The notes under the pieces: model-generated
What the model was told of the DNA's origin: nothing
Seen by the model: only the letters and a program-made list of their open reading frames with translations
The model's database searches: none
In this document: positions 1 through 11,700 of the stretch, piece by piece
Position numbering within the stretch: the first letter of the stretch is position 1
Layout of the letters: each line of letters starts with the position of its first letter
Assembly: GCA_959347315.1 (NCBI GenBank)
Contig: OY365814.1
Coordinates: 27,136,677-27,200,676, forward strand
From: Bimastos eiseni
Lineage: Eukaryota > Annelida > Clitellata > Crassiclitellata > Lumbricidae
Direction: 5' to 3'
DNA: 64,000 nucleotides
Made by a program: the position numbers and the translations under genes

Positions 1-549
1 ATGTTACATCAAGTCACTGTCGTGGCCTCTATACAAGCAGAGATTGCGAGCCAACACTGTCACATTCAGTGCTGGCTGAGCTGCACACTTCCGGAGTCTA
101 TAATGTACTTATGGGTTTATAATTTTGGCATGACCTCCTCAAATGCCGGGTTCTCAAGTTCAGTTTTGCTCAAATCTGTATAGTCCAAAGCTGTGATCAA
201 ATTCCACCACATCTCACATATTCTAATCTGATCTATTCTAATATATTCTAATCTATGATATTCTAATATATTCTAATGTAATATATGCTAATATATCCAG
301 TTCAGACTTAGAAAAAACTATTCTAAGGACCTACCTGCATTTGTACCTGTTCAGGCATTTATTTCAAGGCAGTGGCGGATGAAGAGGTTACAGATCAATC
401 TTAATCTGAGTCTCATTGTACGATTATTTCCTGATCTATATCTAGTGTACATCTACTCATTTAGGAAGACAACAGCACATCTACAGTCCTACAGGTACAA
501 AGCTAACCCAGCATCATATCTGTAACCAACATCATTGGATGACCCCATC
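1..549. other. AT-rich sequence without a recognised gene
   Basis: I see no supported exon here. Short ATTCTAAT-type motifs recur between about 225 and 300. A 60-codon open frame touches the left edge but has no family resemblance I can name. Confidence 0.4.
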
Positions 550-790
550 CTTCTAAATGGTACCATCTCTTCAAATGATTATTTCTCCTCAAGTGGTGGA
601 TGCAATGTATCCAAATGGTGATATGCTTCCAAATAGTTCAACCCTTCAAACGGTTCGATCCTTTCCATTTGTTCATTCCTTTCAATGGTGTAATGCTTCC
701 AAATGGTACAATGCCTCCAAATTATAAAATCCTTTCAAATGGTGCAATCCTTTAAAATGCTACAATGTCTCCAAATGGTTCAATCCCTGC
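550..790. repeat. Degenerate tandem repeat, unit about 20-22 bp
   Basis: The motif TCCAAATGGT, with variants such as TTCAAATGGT and TTCAAACGGT, recurs roughly every 20-22 bases through this stretch. It is usually followed by a CAATGC-like or CAATCC-like segment. The copies have diverged a lot, so this is an old minisatellite. Open frames across it reflect the periodicity and are not genes. Confidence 0.55.
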
Positions 791-1181
791 ACCAAAGTCG
801 TAAAACTGATGACATAAAATTGACGACCTCTGTTCTCACATGGAGTAGGTTGCAAGACTCAGAATGGTTGATTGTATTCAGGATAGCATCGGATCAAGAG
901 CCCGAGATTAAACCATAATCCAATTGAAGGTTAGACAGTGGACCCACCGTAAGGCGTCGTCTCTCTAGCGAAATCTGTGTGATTACATTCTGACAGCTCT
1001 TCCCAATTATACTCTGATTTCAGACAAATTACGACCATTGGGCTCCGGAGCAAATTGATTTTGTCTGCAGAATGGATTACCACGGTCCTCTTGAAGCACC
1101 GGTTTAAAACTAAGGTCAAACAATTCAAGGTCACAGCACCGCATTGTAGACAGGAAAGAGCTCAGTAGGGTAGAAATCATT

Positions 1182-1289
1182 TCAGCAGATGAAGAATTCT
1201 TCTGTGCCATTCTTCCACAGCTGGAAAATAAACTTGCAGGCTTCAACTTCAGCAGGGCTACTCAAACACAAAGGCAGAAGCAGGTTGGG
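1182..1289 (-). other. Candidate downstream exon of the 2174-2983 gene (unresolved)
   Basis: On the minus strand a pyrimidine-rich tract ends in CCTTAG at 1290, and a phase-0 frame runs from there to a TGA at 1182. The exon ending at 2174 also finishes in phase 0, so the two could be joined. A competing phase-0 acceptor (AAG at 1247) opens a longer frame down to about 1007, starting LKPASLFSS. It faintly recalls the Lys/Arg-Pro-Ser-x-Phe stretch that I remember near the C-terminus of the short HBS1L isoform. I cannot choose between the two, and this may be neither. Confidence 0.18.
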
Positions 1290-1856
1290 CTAAGGTGGTG
1301 ACAGAGGCAGTTTACAGGTAGTGTAAATATGGGACCAAACTAAAGGCAAGTCACATTGGGGAAAGGCATGGTTGGAACCACAGATGAAATACAGAGCCTG
1401 TCTCTCGGTCAGACTCCTGTTTTATAATGGTGTTATTCTCCTTGTGCTACTCATGCCACTATCTGTCAAAAATGGACGGGTTCTACATGGGTGCGTGGGC
1501 CATCAGTAGAGATTCTTCTAATTTTATGCGCATTGATTAGGCTAATGATGAAAATTTCAGTAATTAACGACACTTAACATCCTGTTGTGGCACCATATTG
1601 AATTTTAAATTGCATTTCAAACCATACAGTTGCTTTGTCCCAACCTACATCGAACTTACATCAGAGGTGCATAGGCTTTTCGAAAGAGGCTCTACATAAG
1701 TTTCCACTCAAATTTCATTACATTCTGCCGGGTATCATGCCAGGGATACCATTGAGTAGTCTGCTTTGTAAAAGATGTTGTACAAATTGATAGACACAAA
1801 ACATTCACAATCATCAGACATTGTTCACATCTTTATTCATCAAACAATACAATTAC

Positions 1857-2019
1857 CATCATCATCATCATCGTCGTCGTGGTCATCATCATCATCATTT
1901 TCATCATCATCATCTTCGACATCATCCTCATCATCATCATCATCACCACCACCACCACTACCAACCTCCACCACCACCATCATCATCAGCAGCAGCAGTA
2001 GTTGCAGCAGCAGCCCCAA
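1857..2019. repeat. Compound trinucleotide array (TCA/TCG/CCA/GCA)n
   Basis: This is a trinucleotide run that shifts register through ATC, GTC, ACC and GCA blocks. It yields open frames of poly-Ser, poly-His or poly-Asp on both strands. They have no exon signals around them, so I treat it as non-coding. It lies between the coding exon at 2174 and the candidate exon at 1182-1289. Confidence 0.75.
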
Positions 2020-2173
2020 CAATAGCGATATAACAGTAATATGCAGGAGCAATGAATAAGGGCAACATATGTATAAGCAAGTTGAGAAATAGTAGAAAAT
2101 AGCAAACTATTCACTCCATACATCCAAAGGTAATTATCGAATCTAGTTGACCTTTGACCAGACGTATACATAC

Positions 2174-2983
2174 CTGACTCAGTCCTCCGACGAGCGAGAT
2201 CCTCGAAGCCTCTCCGGCTCTTTCGATTCGGTTGCTTTCTTGAGCCAACCTGTCTGAACACTGCTTCGCAAGGAGAGGCGCCAGACTGATCCCCCCAGAC
2301 GAGTACCCGCCGCCGGGACCTCGACCCGACTGCGGGTCGTTGGTCAGGTTGACGTTCTGCACGGACATGGACCGACCCTGGCTGACGTTCCCTCGAGGGC
2401 CGAGACCGTTTCGAGCAGCGAGGACCGACAGGGTCAACTGGGACGTGCTGCCCCATCCTGGGTAGGTTCGGGACGCGCCACCGGGAGGCAGAGGCTGAGG
2501 CGTGTAGCCAAGAGCTGGCGGGGACGACCACTGCGACGTCGACGGCTGCTGGTGCAGCTGGTCGAGGGTGATGCCCGAGCAACTGGCGGGCCCCCCGAGC
2601 ATCGGGAAGTTCTGGTAGGCCGACTGGTTGAAGAGGGCGACGTGCTCGTCTGGCTGTACCCCCGGGGACCAGCAGAAGCCGCCCGGAACGGCGGTCAGCA
2701 TGGGGTTGACGGAGGGAGGCAGGCTCAGCTCCTGGTGGTTGCCACCGCCACCCATCGACAGCTGGCTCAACGAAGCGAGCATCGACGTCAGACTGACGTC
2801 ACTGACAGACGATGACGATGACGTTTTCTTAATGACATCATCCTGGGATAGAACGCCGACTCCGTCCATTGACCTCGACTGCTTCTCAGCGACGAGATTG
2901 TCCATGAGACCGGCGGTCGACGCTGGGACCGCAGCGGACGACGGCGAGTTTTCGAAGGGTCCGCTTCTGATCGTGCACTCCAT
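2174..2983 (-). CDS. Ser/Gly/Pro-rich protein, one coding exon (possible HBS1L Ski7-like exon)
   Basis: A 270-codon open exon runs from ATG at 2983 to a strong donor (CAG, then GTATGT) at 2174, in phase 0. The region is GC-rich compared with its surroundings, as expected for coding sequence. The first ATG is preceded in frame by only a short stretch after TAG, so I take 2983 as the start, although an upstream acceptor (weak, near 3071) is possible. No globular domain is visible. It is a disordered Ser/Gly/Pro/Gln-rich chain with a poly-Ser run (residues 55-59). Five or six short repeats of the form [hydrophobic]-[ST]-L-x-x-L occur at about residues 63, 70, 138, 183, 232 and 262 (VSLTSMLA, ITLDQL, LTLSVLAA, ISLAPLLA, ISLVGGL). 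This spacing of S-L-x-x-L motifs in a disordered chain resembles what I remember of the alternative Ski7-like exon of HBS1L, which bridges the RNA exosome and the SKI complex. That is inference only. The real product could be unrelated. Confidence 0.55.
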
Positions 2984-3212
2984 GCCTCTCTGATCGACCA
3001 AGTCCTCTTCCTCTCCCGTCGTCGTTGTCCTCCTCTTCACAAGGCTTCTTCTTCTGCGGCGATCGAACTAATCGACGTAGGGCGTCGCTCTGCACACTAA
3101 CTGCCGGGCGCTCGGTCGGTCGGTCAGGCGGGCGGGCGGCGTGTCCTTGCCTGTTCCTCGATACCTCAAGCACTGACGAACGAGAGACCCTTACTACTCG
3201 CAGATAATCAAT

Positions 3213-3214
<2 letters not shown>

Positions 3215-3287
<73 letters not shown>
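3215..3287. repeat. (CT)n dinucleotide array, about 36 units
   Basis: An uninterrupted CT run lies about 230 bp upstream of the putative start at 2983. On the transcribed (minus) strand it reads (GA)n. It sits in a GC-rich, CpG-containing stretch (about 3000-3700) that could be the promoter of the 2174-2983 gene. This is inferred from position only. Confidence 0.9.
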
Positions 3288-3289
<2 letters not shown>

Positions 3290-4793
3290 CCGGCGACGAT
3301 CGGAAAATAAGCTTCCAGCTTATTCAATAGGAAATCGCGTTTCAACGCTCGCCATGCCCTTGCCTGATTACCATACTCACGCCACTGGCGACTGCCATTC
3401 AGATATACCCATCTCTCCCCTAATACATCATACGCATATACTGCGTTCGTTCGTTCCTTGCCTGCAATGCACCGACGCCCGTAGAAATATGCGCACTGGA
3501 GTAGTGTACGGACCGCTCTGTACGACGCCTAGGCCAAGGCGCCTGACTATGTACATAGCGGGATTAGTAGTAAGGGGGGAGGTGCCCGCTTTCGACGGCG
3601 CGCAGGCACGGCTGCTGCTGCTGTACATCGAGGCAGAAGGCAGACGATGCTTGGGCGCCCAAGAAATTGACGTAGCAGCTCTGCATCAATGGACGCCAAT
3701 GGGACAATTGCACTGGGTCCAGTAAGTTTCTTTTAGCCTGCACATGTTTCTGAGAGCGGTTATGTACAAGTCGGCGTGAAATGTTATATAGTTCTGGAGC
3801 AATCAACATTTTGAGTCTAGACAGATAAATGTAGAGGACTTAAAAGACATCACTTTTTGAATCGTAACACGAAGGCCGATTGTTCATCATTTTCATCATC
3901 GTCGTCGTCATCATCATCATCATTATTATACCAAACTGTCATTTATAGCGAGCTTAAACAAATGAATCATAGCATTCTTTGCCCAGTTAGGATAGGCCTA
4001 GTTATTTTCAACTATATTATGACACAATTGGGCAACATATTTATGCGAGCAACGCGCAACAGACGGAATTAACATACAGAAAATACGTTTTTGACTGACT
4101 GACTGAAAGCCATTAAAATACTGTATTCTGCTATATCTGATATTTAACAATTCCCATGCATGCATTGTTACTCGACCAATTGTGGATTCTTATCTTGCCT
4201 CAACAAAAATTAAGCTTTCTTAAACAATAGGCCTAACATAGATCTTCATCTCGAAATTTCCAAAACTTCAAAGAAAGTCAATAAAGGGGAAGAATTAGCT
4301 ACACAGACCTAAACAATAATAGAAGACACCAATCATAAATGCGTCATTGTTGTCTGTATGCCCTGCTGCATAGCACTGACCATCTGCATATTCATCCTAT
4401 ATATGTTTTACCAACACCATTGCATTACATCTTAAGAGCATAAACACAATGCCATGATTACTTACTTACCGTTAAGGCTTTTTCGCATCACGCCCGATGC
4501 AGTTTACCCGTTACTGAAAGAGCGCCACCGTACATTATTAATATATAAAGGCGCTATATAAAAGGGTGTAGGCAGCAGACGCGTGGGATGTCCAGCCGAC
4601 CCGCGCTGCAGCAAATGGCGGGCGGGAGGTGGGTGAGTGGGCGGTTGCTGCGGCTGATGCGGTCAGTCGATGTGGACACAGCTGGTCAGCACAGCAATGA
4701 ACGCAAAAGAAAATGACCACGAAATAAGATATTCTATCAGGCAGACGCCGTTCACTTCCTTCTCGTGTCTGTCTGTCCTCATCCCTAACCGTC
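3288..4793. other. Intergenic; GC-rich then AT-rich, LINE 3'-end remnant
   Basis: No gene can be supported. A 123-codon plus-strand frame (3354-3725) has no recognisable domain and overlaps open antisense frames. A short TCA/TCG trinucleotide run lies near 3887-3930. At about 4541-4565 the motif AAAGGCGCTATATAAAA matches the 3' end shared by the LINE copies elsewhere in the window (plus orientation). Confidence 0.4.
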
Positions 4794-4797
4794 CCTG

Positions 4798-4832
<35 letters not shown>
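4794..4832. repeat. (TGTC)n tetranucleotide array
   Basis: A short array of about nine TGTC units. Arrays of this kind often abut LINE ends in this window, but I see no flanking LINE 3' motif directly beside this one. Confidence 0.85.
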
Positions 4833-5164
4833 AAGGGATAGGAGATAAGAAATAAAAGTAATGCAAGGAAATTAATGCCGGAAAGCATGGAGCTAGAGAA
4901 AAAGTGGAGGAAGAAATCAGGGCCACAACGTTCGAAACGGCTGTCTGTGAATTCGCCAAGACCCCAATTCAAACGTAAACGAAACCTTAACCCAGGGTTT
5001 TGAATTGTCAAATTTGAACTGGGGGCTGAAATTTTTCGAATGGCGAGATATCCCGACTAAAATTCTTATGAACCTGACACCGGTATATGGGCTAAATTGT
5101 AGCGGACTGCTGTGGGTGTGGGTGCCACTGAAAACTGATCTGGGGCTTGCTTGTAATTTTTCAG

Positions 5165-5255
5165 CAGTCACTGGCGGGGTTGAAAAACGAACTCGGGGGT
5201 TGAACCCTCCCAACCCACCTTCCGACAATTCAATCACTGCCTTAACCTCACTAAG
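5165..5255 (-). mobile_element. Possible tRNA-derived SINE head
   Basis: On the minus strand TTAGTGAGGTTAAGG resembles an A box, and about 40 bases later GGGTTCAACCCC resembles a B box. The sequence folds poorly as a mature tRNA. No body or tail could be recognised, so this is a tentative SINE head. Confidence 0.3.
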
Positions 5256-5604
5256 CTGAAAAGAGATTATGCAATATGGCTGTGTAATGATCATTGACGA
5301 CGAGCTAAGCCTAATGTTGTACGCATACACCAGTAGGACGTCAGACCCTCAGGAGAGTCAGACCATCACGCTGACGCCGGTGACGAAGAAACTGAAATCA
5401 TCTCATATTAAAATGACTTCGAGTTATTCTCTTACCTTTATCTGCTTCTGCTGCTCAAGTGTTGAATGCCAGTTACCATTTTTGCCATGCAAACATACGT
5501 ACATACACCGATAGACAGACATACATACACATACAAGCATACACACGTACACGTACACATGTGATTATGCATACATATATTTACAATCATACATAGTCCT
5601 ACAA

Positions 5605-6409
5605 TAAAGCTTTACCGATATCACTTTTTGCCGATTATGCGATACGGAGTATTGCCGATTATTGAAATTACCGATACCGATTACAATTGCCGATATCGAT
5701 TATTTCATTGTGTTTTCCAATGACGTACTGTGACTCACTCTGCACAACAGCTATAAGCAGAAGCTCTTGGTATAACAGCGTCTATTATTAGTCAGATAAA
5801 CCTTATGCCCAGGTGAACCAGCTATAATGGTATGGGTATGCCTACGCGGAAAAGGGTCTCGCCATGCAAAGGTAGAATGAGCATTGCAAGCTATCATAGT
5901 CTCTATTTTCCCCAAACCACTTATGATGTGAACGTCTCTAGTAGCAAATTAAGACATATTATCACTTTCTAACAAACATGCCATTCCATCACCAGACAAG
6001 CCGTCCTTACGAAATCCCACTTTGGCCTAAAACAGGGCGTCAGTGGTGGTGGCCGGTGGGCCACCAGCAGAGGCGAAGTAGCTGTCCAGAGTAATTAAGC
6101 AGGTACTGTGACTCACTCTGCACAACAGCTATAGCCTTTGAAAATTATCCCACGGTTTATACGAGCGCAATACCTACTGGGTGGTCTGAAGTAGCCGCAC
6201 AATCACTGTCTTCGCCGACTCTTCGGGCGGGAAACACGTTATGTGAACGGATTACGCAACTAGGGATGCATGCTAAAGGGGTTAAAGACTGAAAATAATA
6301 TTATAAAATATAAAAAATCAAATTTTTTATATCGGTGCCGATTATCATTGCCGATACCCGATACCGCCGATATGTCGGATAATCGGCCCAATTAATCGGT
6401 ACAGCTCTA
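5605..6409. mobile_element. Non-autonomous hAT-like element, 805 bp
   Basis: The ends are inverted: TAAAGCTTTACCGAT on the left and the complement of TAGAGCTGTACCGAT on the right, followed on each side by further GCCGATTAT/CCGATAT motifs. The flanking 8-mers TCCTACAA and GCCTACAT agree at six positions, as expected for a diverged 8-bp hAT target duplication. No transposase frame is visible. A segment of about 32 bp (GTACTGTGACTCACTCTGCA and on) occurs twice inside, at about 5726 and 6103. Confidence 0.6.
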
Positions 6410-6411
6410 GC

Positions 6412-6870
6412 CTACATACATACATACATATTACATACATACATACATTCATACAAATATATATAACATATATACATATATACATACGTACATACATACA
6501 TACATATTACATACATACATACATTCATACATATATATATATAACATATATACATACATACATACGTACATACATACATACATGTATAGTTGCATTCATT
6601 CATACATACATACATACTTACGTACATACATACACACATCCATATATACATACATTCATACAGACAAAAAAACAAACAAACATACACATACAAGCATACG
6701 TACGGACATTCATACGTGCAACAATCGGGCTCACGTGCATTTGATTTGAAAAGCATCAGTGTATGATCAAACCCACCACACCACGACTTTGTACCATAAG
6801 CCATTTATGTATGTATGCATGCATATACATACACATACAATACATACATACATAGCTTATTCATCACAGT
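6412..6870. repeat. (CATA)n-rich array with a 71-bp internal duplication
   Basis: CATACATA repeats mixed with ATATATA and CATTCATA blocks. A segment of about 71 bp beginning near 6413 is followed by a near copy beginning near 6484. The array starts directly at the right end of the hAT-like element. Similar (CATA)n and (TA)n blocks continue at 6920-7020. Confidence 0.8.
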
Positions 6871-7312
6871 GGTCTCATGGCAGTTCATAAATATGTAGGT
6901 CTGTCACTGTCTGTGTGTATGTGTGTATGCATGTATACATACACACATACATATTTGTATACATACATACATATATATATATATGCATGCATATACATAC
7001 ACGTATATATATATATACATAGACGTGACTGGGTGGCAATGGGTGCAAGCTCCAAATTGCAAGTGTCAATATCTAACCGTAATTATATCATTATTACGGA
7101 ATAAAATCACATGATTTACAGTAGGCCTGTAGGTCTATAGCTGGATTTTGGCAGAACAAGATTCTTCCAACGCTGTTCTGTTCGGTTCCGTAATTCGCCC
7201 AATAAGTCCTTCACATTATCGATAATTACAACCGATGCTCCGACCAATATATGACCAAGTTACTGGGTGCAAGTTATACTCCAAGCAACCAGCGTCTGCT
7301 TGAACAGTACAC

Positions 7313-7607
7313 CAGAGGTGTAACAAAGTTTTGAAAAGTGGGGGGCATAATTAAAAAAATATTGCGCGAAGCGGAAACTTTTTTTGCCCTCCCACTTTTT
7401 GAATTTTGCCCCCCAGAAATTTGAAAAATGGGGACACAAATTATCTTAACAAAAGTATTCTTAAAATCCATTGGATAAACATAAAAAATAACCGATTTGG
7501 GGGCACATGGGGGCACTGAGCACTAAAACTAGGGGGGGGGGCTTTGCCCCAGTTTCAAAACTGGGGGGGGGGCGGTGCCCTTCTGCCCCCCGCTTGTTAC
7601 ACCTCTG
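7313..7607. mobile_element. hAT-like MITE, family A copy 1
   Basis: The element is bounded by perfect inverted ends, CAGAGGTGTAACA and its complement TGTTACACCTCTG. It is flanked by 8-mers CAGTACAC (7305-7312) and CAATACAC (7608-7615), which agree at seven of eight positions. The interior is rich in G-runs and C-runs. It is related over most of its length, in inverted orientation, to the copy at 58208-58495. It has no transposase, so it would need an autonomous hAT relative. CAGAGG-type ends and 8-bp duplications are typical of hAT. Confidence 0.85.
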
Positions 7608-7615
7608 CAATACAC

Positions 7616-10600
7616 TAGCTAGTTTTCTGCATCCATCTCCTTACTTACTAACGTGATGTGAAGCATCGCGCACGCAATAAATGACACAATAAATTATCCG
7701 GAGTTTGTAATTAGTAAAACTCATTCTAGAAAGTTATAATCATTAATTTCTTGCATTAGTTCAGGTATAGGCCAATATAAAATTTAAAAAGTTCAGAGTG
7801 TAGATTTTAGCAATAATGCTCATTAAAAATCCGCTAAAACTCAACTACGGCAATGTAGAAGCGTGGTGCTTCTGCGGCGGAAGATTCAACCACACAACGC
7901 AGGAGAAATCTGTGGTGGAAGGTTCTGCGCATTTTATCCAATGACGACGCTAAGCCTGACCCTGACCGACTCCCCTCGACACCTAAGCAAACTAACCGTC
8001 GTAACCGATCCTCACGGCGTCTGACCGACCCTCGCGACAAGTTATGTTAGAAGTTAGGTTTTGACATTTTGTTAAGTCTGCATAAAATTTTGTCGAAGGT
8101 TGCGCATGCGCAAAGGTAATACGCCAGGGAATCGTGTCAAAAATTAGTGGTGCTTTTGGGCTGCAGATTCAGCCACTTGTGCACAATGCATGCAAATTGT
8201 ACTTTTGTGGGTCAAGCTTTGTATCTAACACACTAAACTTAACACTGACCCTAGCGAGACCAACCTCGATAACCTGACCCTGATAGCCTTTTGAAAATAT
8301 AATAATTCACTGAGCTGGCGAAATATTAATTCTGCAGCTGAATATGATTCCCAGAAGATTTATCCGTAGAAAATATTACCTCGGCAAGTCCAGCAGCGGA
8401 ATATTTCACCGCGTATTAATCTGATGTGGAATTCCAAGAAATTTCCGGTTTGGACCTAGGCTTATGAGGAGCATTGAAGATTTTATATGTTGAAAAAAAT
8501 ACATGTTCATTATACGTTGCTCGATAATAGTGCGTTTGCACTTTGCACTAACCGGCTGAATGGGATAAACTGTCGATGTTTATAAGCAACATTATTTGTT
8601 CAAGATTTTTGATGACCAGATTTAAATGTTATGTGCTTCTTGTGGAAGATTCATATCTTTAAGCACGCTATAAATTACATAATTCCAATGACGATCACTG
8701 GATAATGTGTCATATCATCCACACCTTTCCAACTTCATAATCATTCAAATATAATGTAAAAGCCATCACTAGTCTTGTACATTCTTGAGGTCGCTTTGAT
8801 GATTCTGTACTATGAGAAAAATTATTATTTAGAGAATCTTACACATCATTGAATACCCCTGAGGACTGTATTGAGCAACTTGCCACCAATAATCCATGTT
8901 TTTTGTTGCCTCTGACATCAATCATGTTCCAAAGTTTAATTCAAACTGGTGCCATTATAACTGTACAGTCGGCACGTATATATTGTCATCATACTCGCAG
9001 TTTAAACTTAAGAATATTGTCGATTTTTTCATCTGTTTAATTATTGACACCCTCAGGAATGTGCCACCCCAGGTTGACCTCACTTTTTCCTGTGGTAAAT
9101 GTACCACCGATTTATAAAGATACTGTACACCAATAGGGCACATTCAGCAGATTTTGTACCATTTTGAGTTAACAGCCCGAGTCTACCAAGTCTATTTTTT
9201 CTGAACTAAGGATTAATTCTACCCTTGGTAGAAATGAACGCATTTGAATGACTGTACTAACAACATAAGTGCTGATTAAAACTTTATTGACAATACTACG
9301 GAAATTCAAACCAAGAAATCGTGAACACGCCATTAGCAAGAAACCGTTAAAATGAAGCATAATTCACACTATCGAATATTGTTGTTATCATCGTTATCAT
9401 CAATAACATAAGCATTCAGTAACCATCTAAACAAACACCATCAAAAGAGAGAGATAGCTAGAGATCACAATGCGTAATTTCCTCATAAGAAACCAGTTTC
9501 GGCTATAAAGTGTTTAAAGTATCGTTTCACCCAACCAACCACCGTATGCGCACACTGAAACCAAAACAAATCTACCACAAGTTCAACTCAACGTATCTCT
9601 GTGTACAATTCACATGAGATTTTTCTGTGTGCAGCAGTGATCATTCCGCTGTCTACTAGTTTCCAATGATCGTGATGCTTCTCCAGTTTCCCAAAAATAA
9701 TGGGTACATCGACTGTGATGCATCAATGCTTATAACATCAAATGTTGCTTGCTGTTCATCTTACTCAGGCTGACAGAATTGTGTTTTGAACTCTTAAATA
9801 TCATCTAAAAAATATGCAGCTTTTAGTAAAGTCCTAATTGGACAGCTTGAAATAAATCGACACATTCTGAAATGAGAGTAACTGACAGCAGCCTTGTCAA
9901 CAGACAACAAAACAGATTGTGAGTTTAATTTAGGATTTTCAAAAATGTTCAGAACTCGTCCCACACCAATCGCATCACATCTGCACATTCAACTCTGGTA
10001 CGGAGGACGCTTTCACGACGCATCCCTTTGTTACATCTGCATCCCTTTGTTATATCAAATAAGAAAACACACTATGAGTTTGCACATTCAGGCCTTAGTT
10101 TTCGACTGAATTATATTAGGTCACATTTACACGAGTAATGTGAGCTTATTCTATACTTTAATCTGTGAGAAAGTACAAATTCATCACCCTTCAACACCAC
10201 TTGCTTGCAAGCAAATTCCACTTGAGTTTGTGCCATGTTGGGCTGACTTAAATTAAAAATTTTCTGCGAAAATTTCTTAGACACTATCCAACTATTAAGG
10301 TCACGTAACAAGTGCTAATCCACGTGGCTGCAAAACCCCATCAGTACTTATTGCATTTGGCACAACACCCACAGCGTCGACAAAACCTAGTCTTTCTCTG
10401 GTTAAAACAACTGCAACACAACACTAAAGTAAACCACTTAATTCGTTCCTACCTTCCGCTTGCACAGCATTTTACATGTGGGTGGTAAAAGCTTGAAAAG
10501 TGAGCAATCAACAATTCGGTGATCAACAATTCTGAGCTCGTTTCAACCATCTGACTTGACTCAGCATGGCTGCCCTGAGCAAATACATTCGCAAAACTCA

Positions 10601-11490
10601 AATGCCAGTTAGAAATTTCCCAGCCTTAAAAATATCTCTTGAACCAAATAGTATTTCTGTGTTCCTACAGTAAATACAAATTGTAATTAAATTATTACTG
10701 TTAATGTCTTAATTGTTCAACACACATTGTACATTTTGATTCAAGTTGTGCTTGAAGCTGACGATAATAGAGTTGTCTTGAGTGTGTTTTTGGAATGTGC
10801 TCAGGACAAGGTTAGAACAATAAATAATAAAATGAGACTGTTATATTGATTCCTCAGGGATCATACTTTCATAATTTACTAACACAATAATAATAATAAA
10901 ATCCGATTCCCAATTAAAGTAAGGCAGCAAGCCACAGATCATAGCAAGTACTGATGAATTTATTCGACCCTATATTTCACAGCAATGATATCGATAAAAT
11001 TTTCATATTACTTGTGAGAAACCCTCTCATACTGTTCCACAATCTATTGGCACCTCAAATGCAATTCTTGCAGAACTGATCAAAATTTTATTTAGGAAAG
11101 TCTGAGCAAACAAGACTACATAATGAGGCACAAAACTATGAATAAGATGTGACAGTAGTATACCACGACACCACCATTTACTAAAAGCATTAGAAGCAAA
11201 GCCAATGAACAATCTGAAATCACGAAAAATGACAAGAACTCATGATAAAATCAATCCGGTCGTTCTCCAAAAGCATTGCCTCTGACTGTTTTCATCTGCA
11301 CTGGGTCAGAAGAGTGATGCTGAATTCAAAATGAATAGTAAAATAGACCACTGATTTGCGTTGTACTTTATGTTAAATTACTCACCGCATGACTCCCATC
11401 AAATTGATGAAACTTGGCTAACGAGCCAATACCGCAGCGACAAGACGACCTTCATTAATTGATTTTCAGTCAATCAATTAAAAAACTTTT
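7616..11490. other. No gene recognised; quiet AT-rich sequence
   Basis: Only short unrelated open frames are present. A tandem-like pair of related segments (GTGGTGCTTCTG near 7862, GTGGTGCTTTTG near 8148) suggests an old duplication. The 12-base palindrome TGCGCATGCGCA at 8101-8112 matches the NRF1 consensus and could mark a regulatory site, but nothing around it shows a transcription start. Confidence 0.4.
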
Positions 11491-11492
11491 TA

Positions 11493-11700
11493 AACTTGAT
11501 ATATTGTGTCCCTTCAAGATATCTATTTCCAAGGCGCTCCCTGCCTAAACGCAGCTGAAAAGGACAGTTTTCAGAGGGGTGAAAAATGAAGATGAGGAGT
11601 TCCTATATAGAAGACGGAACCCTGATTTCAGATATACATGTACATCGGGACTCCAGAGGCAATGAAACCACCCAGGTGTTAGGATACCCAATGGGCTGAA
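11493..11700 (-). mobile_element. LINE 3' end, minus orientation
   Basis: The sequence closely resembles the last coding bases and 3' untranslated region of the LINE at 57946-59130. It shares CCCTTCAAGATAT, GCTGAAAAGGACAGTTTT and AATGAAGATGAGGAGTTC. It is a short, diverged 3' fragment lying just past a region of TCAATCAATT repeats. Confidence 0.65.

Noticed and set aside
1821..2059. Poly-Ser/poly-His/poly-Asp frames
   Set aside because: Artefacts of the trinucleotide array.
3354..3725. 123-codon frame near a GC-rich region
   Set aside because: No homology I can recognise, antisense frames equally open, no splice or start context.
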